Source: Alphaproteobacteria bacterium
Lineage (GTDB): Bacteria; Pseudomonadota; Alphaproteobacteria; ATCC43930; CGMCC-115725
Length of the DNA: 64,000 nt
Direction of reading: 5' to 3'
Assembly: GCA_030041335.1 (NCBI GenBank)
Contig: JASHOB010000071.1
Location: 1 to 64,000, forward strand
Every line of letters begins with the position of its first letter. The stretch's first letter is position 1. The notes beneath the pieces were generated by a model. That model ran no database searches and was not told where the DNA came from. It saw nothing but the letters and a program-made list of their open reading frames with translations. The position numbers were made by a program, and so were the translations under genes. Below, piece by piece: positions 17,133 to 25,706 of this stretch.

Positions 17133-17909
17133 ATGCGCTTCCTGACCGCCCAGCCGCTATGGCTGTTCGCCCTCGCGCTCGTCGTCCTGACGGCGCTCGC
17201 GATGTGCGGCCCCTACCTGATCCGGCGCCGGGTCGCGCTCGAACGGCTGCGCACCAACAACGAGGTTGCCGGCTTCAAGTTCGCAACGGTCGGCGTGCTT
17301 TACGCCGTGCTGCTCGCCTTCGCCATCGTCGTGGTTTGGCAGAAATTCGATGACGCCGACAACGCCGTGGCGCGGGAGGCGGGCGCCGCGGCCACCATCT
17401 ATCGCCTCTCCTACGGTATTGGCGACCCGGCCGGTACCGAGTTGCGCGATCATATGTCGGATTACCTCCAAGCGGTGATCGATCGGGATTGGCCGGCGAT
17501 GTCGCAAGGTACCGCGAACCCCGCGGCGACGCGGGCACTCAACGCTGTCTACAACTCGCTCCTCACCGACCATTCCGGCGACCGGCTGGGTGCCGTCGCG
17601 GTCGGCGAAATTCTGCAAGAGCTCGACCAGGTGACGGCGGCGCGGCGCGAGCGACTGGTGATGTCGGAGGGGATCGTACCCAACATCCTCTGGCTGGTGC
17701 TGTTCGGCGGCGCCGTGCTTACCATCGGCTTCACCTTTTTCTTCGGCAGCGAGAATCTGCGGGCGCAGTCGGCGATGACCGGCACACTGTCCATGCTGAT
17801 CCTTGGCGGTTTGCTCATCATCATCGCCGTCGACTTTCCGTTCACCGGCCCGGTCAGCGTCGATTCCGCTCCGCTCGCGCGGGTGCTGAGCGATTTCGGC
17901 AGGCACTGA
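17133..17909 (+). CDS. DUF4239 membrane protein (bestrophin-like domain)
   Basis: A 258-residue integral membrane protein. Two hydrophobic segments lie near the N-terminus (LWLFALALVVLTALAMCG and the strand FATVGVLYAVLLAFAIVVVW) and two near the C-terminus (NILWLVLFGGAVLTIGFTF and SMLILGGLLIIIAV), with a soluble middle part. The sequence FKFATVGVLYAVLLAFAIVVVWQ followed within a few residues by Asp-Ala-Asp is the signature of DUF4239. The family resembles bestrophin-type channels, but no function is established. It stands alone between metY (divergent) and a small membrane protein gene. Confidence 0.8.
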   Translation: MRFLTAQPLWLFALALVVLTALAMCGPYLIRRRVALERLRTNNEVAGFKFATVGVLYAVLLAFAIVVVWQKFDDADNAVAREAGAAATIYRLSYGIGDPAGTELRDHMSDYLQAVIDRDWPAMSQGTANPAATRALNAVYNSLLTDHSGDRLGAVAVGEILQELDQVTAARRERLVMSEGIVPNILWLVLFGGAVLTIGFTFFFGSENLRAQSAMTGTLSMLILGGLLIIIAVDFPFTGPVSVDSAPLARVLSDFGRH

Positions 17910-18004
17910 ATAAATTACGTGAGAGAATTGCTCGACAGAAATTCTTGGCCTAAACAAGATTTAACGCCACGATATTCGGCAAACGCTGTATTACATCGGT
18001 ATTC

Positions 18005-18030
18005 CGGTTCGCCGTTGTTATCGCGAACCG
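18005..18030. repeat. Perfect inverted repeat, 8-bp arms
   Basis: CGGTTCGC at 18005-18012 pairs with GCGAACCG at 18023-18030 around a 10-nt loop, in the gap between the DUF4239 gene and the next gene. There is no T-run after it, so an intrinsic terminator is doubtful; it could be a regulator site or an RNA hairpin. Confidence 0.4.
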
Positions 18031-18132
18031 TCGGGTGAACCGAGCGCGAGACGATCCTGCCCAAGCGAGCCGTTCAATAGCGGCGTCGAACCGGTTGGCG
18101 TTACTGTCTCGCGAACTGAAGGAGCGCGTGCC

Positions 18133-18534
18133 ATGGCGTCGAAAATCCCCGCGTGGATCAAGCCGGCGTTCTTGGGCGTCATTGCCGGCGCCCTGGTTTG
18201 GTGGGGCGTTCTGGCCTGGGGCCTCGGTTGGGTCAGCGCCGGCAACGCTCACATCACGGCGCAACAGACCGCCCTGTCGGCGGTCGTGGCCGCGACCTCG
18301 CCGTTCTGCGTGTCGCGCTTCGAGCAGCAGGCCAATGCGGTGGCGGCTTGGCAGAAGCTCAAAAAGAGCGCGGACAACGACGAACAGGACGAGTTCCTGG
18401 TGAAAGGCGGCTGGACCGCGGCGCCCGGCGCCAAGACGGATTCCGATTTCGCCAACGCCATCGCCGATCGTTGCGCGGCCAATCTGCTGGCGCTTAAGGA
18501 ACTCGACGGCGCGAAGCTGACCAGCGCGCAATAG
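18133..18534 (+). CDS. Small single-pass membrane protein, conserved alphaproteobacterial type, function unknown
   Basis: A 133-residue protein preceded by GAAGGAGCG. Residues about 11-35 form one membrane helix (FLGVIAGALVWWGVLAWGLG), followed by a soluble domain with two Cys (SPFCVSRFEQQ and DRCAANLLALKELD) that could form a disulfide if the domain faces the periplasm. I recall similar proteins in many alphaproteobacteria with no assigned role. No neighbour suggests a function. Confidence 0.7.
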   Translation: MASKIPAWIKPAFLGVIAGALVWWGVLAWGLGWVSAGNAHITAQQTALSAVVAATSPFCVSRFEQQANAVAAWQKLKKSADNDEQDEFLVKGGWTAAPGAKTDSDFANAIADRCAANLLALKELDGAKLTSAQ

Positions 18535-18827
18535 TCGGTGTCGTCTCGCGCCCGCCGTTGGCGCGTCGGCGCGGAATGGTCTCGAACGCACGCGCTCCCT
18601 CGCTCCCGCTTCCTCGCCCGCTCCCGTGGCGAGGCGCATATCGTCCGATCCGCGGCCGGAATGGTTCGCTCGAGCCTCAAGCTTAGAGGCGCGGCTTGGG
18701 GCGGCGCACCGGGAATCCGTCGACCGATGCACGAGACGCGGCACCGACGGTGCCAGCCGACGCTTGGAGCCGCTTGCGCGCGACCGCCTTCGGGCGTAAA
18801 GCGCGTCTCAAACAGCGGGAGAGCGAA

Positions 18828-20327
18828 ATGGCCGTGATCGACGAAGTCGCCAAGACCTCTGCAATATTGCACCGGCGGATGCTGATCAACGGCGCCTGGG
18901 TCGACAGCGTCTCGGGTCAGACCATCATCGTCGAAAACCCGGCGAAGCGAAAACCGATCGCCGAAGTGCCGCGCGGCAACGCCGAGGACGTCGACCGCGC
19001 CGTCGAGGCCGCCTCTCGCGCCTTCCCCGTCTGGTCGCGCACTGTGCCGCGCGATCGCGGCAGGCTGCTGTCGAAGATCGCCGAGGCGCTCGAGGGGCGG
19101 CTCGAAGAGATCGCGCGGCTTCTCGCGCTCGAGAACGGCAACGCGCTGCGCACGCAGGCGCGGCCAGAGGCTCGGAATATGGCCGACGTGTTCCGCTATT
19201 TCGGCGGCCTCGCAAGCGAGCTCAAAGGCGAAACGATTCCCTTCGGCGAGCATGTGCTGAGCTACACCAGGCGGGAACCGCTGGGCGTGGTCGGCGCCAT
19301 TATTCCCTGGAACGCGCCGATCCTGTTGGGCGCCCTCAAAATCGCGCCCGCGCTGTGCGCCGGCAACACGCTCGTGCTGAAGGCGGCCGAGGATGCGCCG
19401 CTCGCGGTGCTGCTCATGGTGGAGATCTGCCAGGAACATTTGCCCAAGGGCGTGCTCAATGTGCTCACCGGTTTCGGCCTCGAATGCGGCGCACCCCTTG
19501 CCAATCATCCCCTGGTGCGGAAGCTCAGCTTCACCGGCTCGACCGAGGTCGGCAAGTCGGTGATGCGCGCCGCCTCGGAGCGCATCGTCCCCGTGTCGCT
19601 GGAACTCGGCGGCAAGAGCCCATCGATCGTCTATCCCGATTGCGACGAGGACTGGGTCGTCGACGGCATCGTCGGCGCCATGCGCTTCACCCGGCAAAGC
19701 CAGTCCTGTACCGCGGGCTCGCGCATGTTCCTTCATGCCGACATTTTCGACAGCTTCCTGGCGAAGCTCAAAAGCAAAGCCCAAGCCCTCAAGATCGGCG
19801 ACCCGCTGCTCGAAGAAACGGATATGGGCTCAATCATCAACAAGAAGCAGTTCAGCAAAGTGTGCGGCTATATTGACGACGGGCTGAAGCGCAAGGAAGC
19901 GACGCTGGTGTTTGGCGGCTTGCCGCCAGCCGAGGGACCGCTCGCCGAAGGCTATTTCGCAGTTCCCACGGTGTTTGCCGACTCATCGAATGACTGGCGC
20001 CTCGCGCGCGAGGAGATTTTCGGCCCGGTGCTGGTCGCGATTCCCTGGCGCGACGAAAATGACGCAATCCGGATGGCGAACGACAGCCATTACGGTCTCG
20101 CCGCCTATGTCTGGACCCACGAGATCGGCCGCGGGTTGCGCGCGGCGCACGCCATCCAATCCGGTTGGGTGCAGGTCAATCAAGGGTTGGGGCAAGTGCC
20201 CGGCCATTCCTACGGCGGCTACAAGCAGAGTGGTATCGGGCGCGAATTCTCGCTCGAAGGCATGCTCGACAGCTTCACCCAGCGCAAGAACGTCACGGTC
20301 AATCTGGAGACGCCGGTGCGCGGCTAG
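18828..20327 (+). CDS. Aldehyde dehydrogenase family protein (second)
   Basis: A 499-residue ALDH. IIPWNAPILLGALK and FTGSTEVGKSV form the NAD(P) site; the general base is in LELGGKSP, and the catalytic Cys is in RQSQSCTAGSRMFLH. The ATG at 18828 follows GGGAGAG; an upstream frame extension adds 44 residues without family similarity and was left out. The sequence is not close to the ALDH at 13355, so it is a separate enzyme and not a duplicate. QGLGQVPGHSYGGYKQSGIGRE near the C-terminus resembles aromatic and aliphatic aldehyde dehydrogenases of catabolic operons. Substrate unknown. Confidence 0.9.
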   Translation: MAVIDEVAKTSAILHRRMLINGAWVDSVSGQTIIVENPAKRKPIAEVPRGNAEDVDRAVEAASRAFPVWSRTVPRDRGRLLSKIAEALEGRLEEIARLLALENGNALRTQARPEARNMADVFRYFGGLASELKGETIPFGEHVLSYTRREPLGVVGAIIPWNAPILLGALKIAPALCAGNTLVLKAAEDAPLAVLLMVEICQEHLPKGVLNVLTGFGLECGAPLANHPLVRKLSFTGSTEVGKSVMRAASERIVPVSLELGGKSPSIVYPDCDEDWVVDGIVGAMRFTRQSQSCTAGSRMFLHADIFDSFLAKLKSKAQALKIGDPLLEETDMGSIINKKQFSKVCGYIDDGLKRKEATLVFGGLPPAEGPLAEGYFAVPTVFADSSNDWRLAREEIFGPVLVAIPWRDENDAIRMANDSHYGLAAYVWTHEIGRGLRAAHAIQSGWVQVNQGLGQVPGHSYGGYKQSGIGREFSLEGMLDSFTQRKNVTVNLETPVRG

Positions 20328-20360
20328 CGTTGCAACGGGTCCATGCCGGCGGCGCGCTGC

Positions 20361-21044
20361 TCAACCCAAGCTGCCGGCGACGAAGTTGACCGCCAGCGCC
20401 AGGATGAAGGTGTTGAAAAAGAACGACAGCACGCCGTGTCCCAATACCATGCGGCGCGCCGAGCGCGATGTCACCGCAACGTCGGAGACCTGGCAGGTCA
20501 TGCCGATGACAAAAGAGAAATAGAGAAAATCCCAATAGTCGGGCGAGTCGACGCCGGGAAACTGCATGCCGCCGCGATCCTGCAGACCTTCGCGCGTTTC
20601 GTCATCGCCGTAAAAATGGTGCGTGTAATGGAGCCCAAAGATGGTGTGGGTCAGTGTCCAGGAAGCGACGATGGTGAGCGCGCCGAAGAGCAGCCGCAAC
20701 GTCAATCCCGCACTGGTTTCGCCCGGCACCCTGCCGAAACTGTAGCCCAGCGCCAGCAGGCTGACGGTGGCCGCAGTCACCAGCAGGCCGAGGATGATCG
20801 AGCGCCGCGGGTCCTCGAGCCGGGCATTGCGACGGCAATCTTCCGGTCCCGCGGAACCGAGTAATAGGGCCGTCAACCCGAGATAGATCGCCACCGCGAC
20901 GATCCAGCCGGCGGCGATGCGGAACGGCAGACGCATCACCCCGTGCCCGGCCAAGCCGACCGCAATGCCGACAACCGCACCGAGGGCAAGACGTCGGGTG
21001 GCGAAGCGCGGGGCCAGAAACTGTCGCCAGGCCGAGCCGGCCAT
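20361..21044 (-). CDS. DUF1345 membrane protein
   Basis: A 227-residue integral membrane protein with about five hydrophobic segments. The C-terminal half carries HYTHHFYGDDE, then PDYWDFLYFSFVIGMTCQVS, which is the diagnostic block of DUF1345. No biochemical function is known for this family. The start codon at 21044 lies 2 bp beyond the stop of the upstream phosphotransferase gene, so translation is likely coupled. The 3' end is 33 bp from the convergent ALDH gene. Confidence 0.85.
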   Translation of the reverse strand: MAGSAWRQFLAPRFATRRLALGAVVGIAVGLAGHGVMRLPFRIAAGWIVAVAIYLGLTALLLGSAGPEDCRRNARLEDPRRSIILGLLVTAATVSLLALGYSFGRVPGETSAGLTLRLLFGALTIVASWTLTHTIFGLHYTHHFYGDDETREGLQDRGGMQFPGVDSPDYWDFLYFSFVIGMTCQVSDVAVTSRSARRMVLGHGVLSFFFNTFILALAVNFVAGSLG

Positions 21045-21046
21045 TC

Positions 21047-22129
21047 TCAGGGGGCGCTGACTTGGTCGGCCAACCGCCAGCCTGCCTCGGCGAGAAGACG
21101 GGCGCGGGCGCCCTGCTCCCGCGCATTGGCGCTCGACGCGTTGCCGGCGACGACGCGCCCCATGATTCCCTGCAAGATCGCCGCAAGCCGGAACATGTTA
21201 TAGACCATGTAGAAGTCCCAGTGGGGAATGTCGCTGCGTCCCGTGCGCTGGCAATAGAGCCTGCGATAGCGCAATTCGTCGGGGATGCCGGTGGCGGCGA
21301 AATCGGCGTCGGCGAGGCCGCGCTGATAGGTCGACGAGCCCAATCGCCACAGCATCATATGGTAAGCGAAATCGCCCAAAGGGTTGCCCAGGGTCGACAA
21401 TTCCCAATCGAGGACGGCGAGAATGCGCGGCTCGCTCGGGTGAAAAATGACGTTGTCGAGCCGATAGTCGCCATGGACGATGGTGGTTTCGTCATCGGCC
21501 GGCACATGCGCCGGCAGCCAGGCGATGAGGTTGTCCATCGCCGCAATCTTCTCGGTTTCAGAGGCGCGGTATTGCTTGGTCCAGCGATCGATCTGACGGA
21601 CGAAATAGTTTCCCGGCCGGCCGTAATCGGCAAGACCGAGCGCCTGGTAGTCGATGCGATGAAGCGCCGCGATCACGCGGTTCAGTTCGTCGAAAATAGC
21701 GCCGCGCTCGGCTGTTGTCTGATCCGGCAATAGCGGGTCCCAGAACACCCGGCCCTCGACATAATCCATGACAAAGAACGTGGTACCAATCACCGCATCA
21801 TCGCTGCAGAGGCCGAAGGTCGCCGCGACCGGGACGTCACTGCCCTTGAGCGCGCGGATGATGCGGTATTCGCGGTCGACCGCATGTGCGGAAGGCAAGA
21901 GGCGACCCGGCGGCTTGCGGCGCAGCACATAGCGTCGCCCCGGCGTGGTCAGGAGATATGTCGGGTTGGATTGACCGCCCTGGAATTGCTCGACCTTGAG
22001 CGGTCCGCGATAACCCTCGATCTGGCGGCTGAGCCATTGGGCGAGGCGTGTCTCGTCGAAGCGGTGGGCTTCGCGCACCGGTCCGGTTGCCTGGCCTGAA
22101 CCGGCGGAAGGTCGCTGCTCGGTCATCAT
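21047..22129 (-). CDS. Phosphotransferase family protein (APH/ACAD10-like)
   Basis: About 360 residues with the aminoglycoside-phosphotransferase/choline-kinase fold. The Brenner motif HGDYRLDNVIFHP holds the catalytic Asp and Asn, and VLDWELSTLGNPLGDFAYHM is the metal-binding DxE block. GRRYVLRRKPPGRLLPSAH near the N-terminus is the pattern of ACAD10/11-like kinases that phosphorylate 4-hydroxyacyl-CoAs in fatty-acid and lactone breakdown, so a role in acyl-CoA catabolism is more likely than drug resistance. Two ATGs at 22129 and 22126 are possible; neither has a strong ribosome-binding site. It is read together with the DUF1345 gene. Confidence 0.85.
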   Translation of the reverse strand: MMTEQRPSAGSGQATGPVREAHRFDETRLAQWLSRQIEGYRGPLKVEQFQGGQSNPTYLLTTPGRRYVLRRKPPGRLLPSAHAVDREYRIIRALKGSDVPVAATFGLCSDDAVIGTTFFVMDYVEGRVFWDPLLPDQTTAERGAIFDELNRVIAALHRIDYQALGLADYGRPGNYFVRQIDRWTKQYRASETEKIAAMDNLIAWLPAHVPADDETTIVHGDYRLDNVIFHPSEPRILAVLDWELSTLGNPLGDFAYHMMLWRLGSSTYQRGLADADFAATGIPDELRYRRLYCQRTGRSDIPHWDFYMVYNMFRLAAILQGIMGRVVAGNASSANAREQGARARLLAEAGWRLADQVSAP

Positions 22130-22448
22130 CGTGCATAAAATCGCGCCGCCGGCGCCGCGCCAAGCGAAATCGCGCCGCGAGTCGCACCGCAACCGCACCC
22201 TTGTTGGCGCCCGAACCACCCGGAAAATTGACCGTCACCGCCGGGTTGGCGCCTGGTTTGCAATGCAGCATATTTTATGTTGCACTGCGACAATTTGGCC
22301 AAAGCATGGTGATTCAAGGGCTTAGTTTGAATTTTTACGATTGAAAACCATTAAATCACCCCCATTGCCCTTAACTTCGCCTAGATTTGTGGCAACCTAA
22401 TGTGTGGGCAGTTGTCTTTCTGCCTGATGGGTCATGAAGGTGGCACCG
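22130..22448. other. Divergent intergenic region before prkA
   Basis: A 319-bp region between the phosphotransferase gene (minus) and prkA (plus). Its right half (about 22300-22360) is distinctly AT-rich for this genome. It must hold promoters for both directions. No reading frame here has a recognisable product. Confidence 0.5.
22327..22356 (+). promoter_or_regulatory. Possible promoter of the prkA operon
   Basis: TTGAAT at 22327-22332 and TTAAAT at 22351-22356 are 18 bp apart and resemble sigma-70 boxes in an AT-rich block. The leader to the prkA start would be about 85 nt. Stress-type promoters are common for this operon in other bacteria, so the match may be fortuitous. Confidence 0.3.
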
Positions 22449-24392
22449 ATGTCATATGAAAGCCCCTTTGGTCTCTTTGCCAAGCTGTATGACAGCCAGA
22501 AAGAGACCGAGATGTCTCTCGAAGACTATCTCAAAGCATGTGCGCGCGAGCCCTTGGCTTATGCCAATGCGGCCGAACGCATGATCGCCGCGATCGGCGA
22601 GCCGGAGATGGTCGATACCGCCCATGATCCCCGCCTCGGTCGCATCTTTATGAACCGGACGATCCGGATCTATCCGGCGTTCGCGGATTTTTACGGCATG
22701 GAAGAGACGATCGAACGCATCGTCGGCTACTTCCGTCATGCCGCGCAAGGGCTCGAAGAGCGCAAGCAGGTGCTCTATCTCCTTGGCCCCGTCGGCGGCG
22801 GAAAATCGTCGCTGGCCGAGCGGCTGAAGGCGTTGATGGAGAAGCTGCCGATCTACGTCCTCAAGGCCGGCAAGGAGATCAGTCCGGTTTTCGAGAGCCC
22901 GCTTGGTTTGTTCGATCCGGTAAAGATGGGCGAGACCGTCGAGAAGACCTACAAGATCCCGAAGCGCCGCCTGACCGGTCTCACCTCGCCTTGGGCGGTG
23001 AAACGGCTTGACGAATTCGGCGGCGATCTCAGCAAATTCAGCGTGGTCCGCATGTTGCCGTCGCGCCTGCGCCAGATCTGCATCGCCAAAACCGAGCCGG
23101 GCGACGAAAACAACCAGGACATTTCTTCGCTGGTCGGCAAGGTCGACATTCGCCGGCTCGAATTTTTCAGCCAGGCCGATGCCGACGCCTATGCGTTCTC
23201 GGGCGGCCTCAACCGCACCACCCAGGGCATACTCGAATTCGTCGAGATGTTCAAAGCGCCGATCAAGATGCTGCACCCGTTGCTGACCGCGACGCAGGAA
23301 AGCAACTACATCGGCTCGGAAAATATCGGCGCCATTCCCTATCAAGGGATCATTCTCGCCCATTCGAACGAGGCGGAATGGCTGAGCTTCAAGAACAACC
23401 GCAACAATGAAGCCTTCATCGACCGCATCAACGTCATCAAGGTGCCTTACTGCCTGCGCGCGACCGAAGAGCGCAAGATTTACGAAAAGCTCCTCGCGTC
23501 GAGCGAATTGTCTCAGGCGCCGTGTGCGCCCTCGACGCTCGAGATGCTGGCAAGGTTCTGCGTGCTGTCGCGGCTCAAAACGCACGAGAGCTCGAATCTG
23601 TTCTCGAAAATGCGGGCCTATGACGGCGAATCGCTGAAGGACAGCGATCCGCGCGCCAAGACCGTGCAGGAATATCGCGACGCGGCCGGCGTCGATGAAG
23701 GCATGGAGGGTCTGTCCACCCGTTTTGCATTCAAGGTGCTGTCGAACACGTTCAATTTCGACACGCATGAAGTGTCGGCCGATCCGGTCCACCTCATGTA
23801 TGTGCTGGAGCAGGCGATCAAGCGCGAGCAATTCGGCGATGACATGGAGAAGAAGCTGATCGCCTTCATCAAGGCCGAGCTGGCGCCGCGCTATGCCGAG
23901 TTTATCGGCAACGAAATCCAGAAAGCCTACCTAGAATCCTATGGCGATTACGGTCAGAATCTGTTCGACCGCTATTTGTCTTATGCCGACGCCTGGATCG
24001 AGGACCTGGACTACAAGGACCCCGATACCGGGCAGATGATGGATCGTGAGATCTTGAACCAGGAACTGTCCAAGATCGAGAAACCGGCGGGCATCGCCAA
24101 CCCCAAGGACTTCCGCAACGAAGTCGTCAAGTTCGCGCTGCGGGCCCGCGCCGCGAACAATGGCAAGAATCCTGCATGGACGTCCTACGAGAAACTGCGC
24201 GAGGTCATCGAAAAGCGCATGTTCTCGCAGGTCGAGGATCTATTGCCGGTGATCAGCTTTGGTTCCAAGCGCGATTCCGATACCGAAAAGAAGCACAATG
24301 ACTTTTTGGAGCGCATGGTGTCGCGCGGCTATACCCCGCGTCAGGTTCGCCGCCTGGTAGAGTGGTACATGCGGGTTAACAAAGCTGGGTAA
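22449..24392 (+). CDS. prkA: PrkA-type serine protein kinase/AAA+ protein
   Basis: A 647-residue protein matching the full length of PrkA (YeaG). The N-terminal AAA+ domain has the Walker A motif GPVGGGKSS at residues 113-121, and the C-terminal part is the PrkA kinase-like region. YANAAERMIAAIGEPEMVDT and FYGMEETIERIVGYFRHAAQGLEE are nearly invariant PrkA sequences. The start at 22449 was preferred because GAAGGTGG lies just before it; an ATG at 22434 is in frame. PrkA, YeaH and SpoVR work together in survival of nutrient limitation and stationary phase; the kinase substrate is not settled. First gene of a three-gene operon. Confidence 0.95.
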   Translation: MSYESPFGLFAKLYDSQKETEMSLEDYLKACAREPLAYANAAERMIAAIGEPEMVDTAHDPRLGRIFMNRTIRIYPAFADFYGMEETIERIVGYFRHAAQGLEERKQVLYLLGPVGGGKSSLAERLKALMEKLPIYVLKAGKEISPVFESPLGLFDPVKMGETVEKTYKIPKRRLTGLTSPWAVKRLDEFGGDLSKFSVVRMLPSRLRQICIAKTEPGDENNQDISSLVGKVDIRRLEFFSQADADAYAFSGGLNRTTQGILEFVEMFKAPIKMLHPLLTATQESNYIGSENIGAIPYQGIILAHSNEAEWLSFKNNRNNEAFIDRINVIKVPYCLRATEERKIYEKLLASSELSQAPCAPSTLEMLARFCVLSRLKTHESSNLFSKMRAYDGESLKDSDPRAKTVQEYRDAAGVDEGMEGLSTRFAFKVLSNTFNFDTHEVSADPVHLMYVLEQAIKREQFGDDMEKKLIAFIKAELAPRYAEFIGNEIQKAYLESYGDYGQNLFDRYLSYADAWIEDLDYKDPDTGQMMDREILNQELSKIEKPAGIANPKDFRNEVVKFALRARAANNGKNPAWTSYEKLREVIEKRMFSQVEDLLPVISFGSKRDSDTEKKHNDFLERMVSRGYTPRQVRRLVEWYMRVNKAG

Positions 24393-24407
24393 TGGCAGGA
24401 GTCCGCG

Positions 24408-25706
24408 ATGAACATCATCGACCGCCGGCCAAACCCGAAGGGCAAGTCCCTCGCCAACCGGCAGCGCTTCATCGAACGGGCCAAGGACGAGGTAAAGCGA
24501 TCGCTGGTCGATGCCTTGAAACGACGCAAGCTCGGCGAGGCCGAGAGCGGCGAGAAGATTTCGATTCCGACCCGCGGCATCCGGGAACCGAACTTCCAGC
24601 ACGCCCGCCGCGGCGGCAATCGCGAGTATATCGTGCCGGGCAACAAGCATTTCGTCGTCGGCGATAAAATCGACCGGCCGCGCAGCGGCCAGGGCGATGG
24701 CCGCGGCGGCAAAGCCAGCAACACCGACAGTGGCGAACAGGATTCCTTCGAGTTTGTGTTATCGAAGGAGGAATTCCTCGATCTGTTCTTCGACGACCTC
24801 GAATTGCCGGAGCTTGTCAAGACCAACCTTAAGGAAACCGAAGCGACGCAGCTGACGCGCGCCGGTTTTTCGATCGACGGCTCGCCCGCCAACTTCAATT
24901 TGCGGCGCACGATGCGCAATTCGCTGGCGCGGCGCATCTCTCTTAATCGTCCGTCGCCGTCCCAGATCGCGGCGATCGAGCGTCAGCTCGAATTCGCCCG
25001 CGCCGCCGACGATTACGAGGCCGCCGCGCAAAGCCAGCACGATCTTGAATGGGCGCAACGCCGTGCCCGGCGCTTCGCCTTCATCGATCCGCTCGATGTC
25101 CGCTATAATCGGTTCGAGCGCCTGCCGAAGCCGGTGACGCAGGCGGTGATGTTCTGCCTCATGGACGTATCCGGCTCGATGACCGAGGCGATGAAGGATC
25201 TGGCGAAGCGCTTCTTCCTGCTGTTGCACGTGTTTCTGACCAAGCGCTACAAGCATCTCGACATCGTCTTCATCCGCCACACCTCGAATGCCGAAGAGGT
25301 CGACGAGGACACGTTCTTCCACAGTCGCGAGACCGGCGGCACCATCGTGTCGACCGCGCTCGAGGAAATGCTGCGCATCGTGCGCGACCGCTATCCCCCG
25401 GCGTCCTGGAACATCTATGCGGCGCAGGCGTCGGATGGCGACAATTTCAGTGAAGACGGCGAGCGCTGCGCGCAACTGCTGGTCAACGATCTTTTGCCGG
25501 TATCGCAGTATTTCGCGTATATCGAGGTCGGGGCCGACGCGACGCTGCGACACGGGTTTCCGTCGCCGCCGACCGATCTGTGGCGCACCTATGCCGAGCT
25601 GGCGCCGCTCCACGCCAATTTCGCATTGCGCCGCGTCGCCGAGCCGAGTCAGATTTTCCCCGTGTTCCATGAATTGTTCGCGAAGCGGCGGGATCGGGCA
25701 GCATGA
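24408..25706 (+). CDS. yeaH: YeaH/YhbH family protein with VWA domain (DUF444)
   Basis: A 432-residue protein whose N-terminal part is basic and Gly-rich (IDRRPNPKGKSLANRQRFIE, RPRSGQGDGRGGK) and whose C-terminal half is a von Willebrand A-like domain. The metal site DVSGSMTE lies near residues 253-260. FFHSRETGGTIVSTALEEM and IYAAQASDGDNFSEDG are typical of YeaH. It probably binds PrkA or SpoVR as a scaffold; no enzyme activity is known. The ATG is 15 bp after prkA and the stop overlaps the next start by 4 nt, so the three proteins are made together. Confidence 0.95.
   Translation: MNIIDRRPNPKGKSLANRQRFIERAKDEVKRSLVDALKRRKLGEAESGEKISIPTRGIREPNFQHARRGGNREYIVPGNKHFVVGDKIDRPRSGQGDGRGGKASNTDSGEQDSFEFVLSKEEFLDLFFDDLELPELVKTNLKETEATQLTRAGFSIDGSPANFNLRRTMRNSLARRISLNRPSPSQIAAIERQLEFARAADDYEAAAQSQHDLEWAQRRARRFAFIDPLDVRYNRFERLPKPVTQAVMFCLMDVSGSMTEAMKDLAKRFFLLLHVFLTKRYKHLDIVFIRHTSNAEEVDEDTFFHSRETGGTIVSTALEEMLRIVRDRYPPASWNIYAAQASDGDNFSEDGERCAQLLVNDLLPVSQYFAYIEVGADATLRHGFPSPPTDLWRTYAELAPLHANFALRRVAEPSQIFPVFHELFAKRRDRAA

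Noticed and set aside
21047-22129. Aminoglycoside resistance kinase
   Set aside because: The fold is shared, but the N-terminal block fits ACAD10-type metabolic kinases and no resistance context exists.
22452-23831. 459-codon minus-strand frame opposite prkA
   Set aside because: Shadow frame; prkA is intact on the plus strand.
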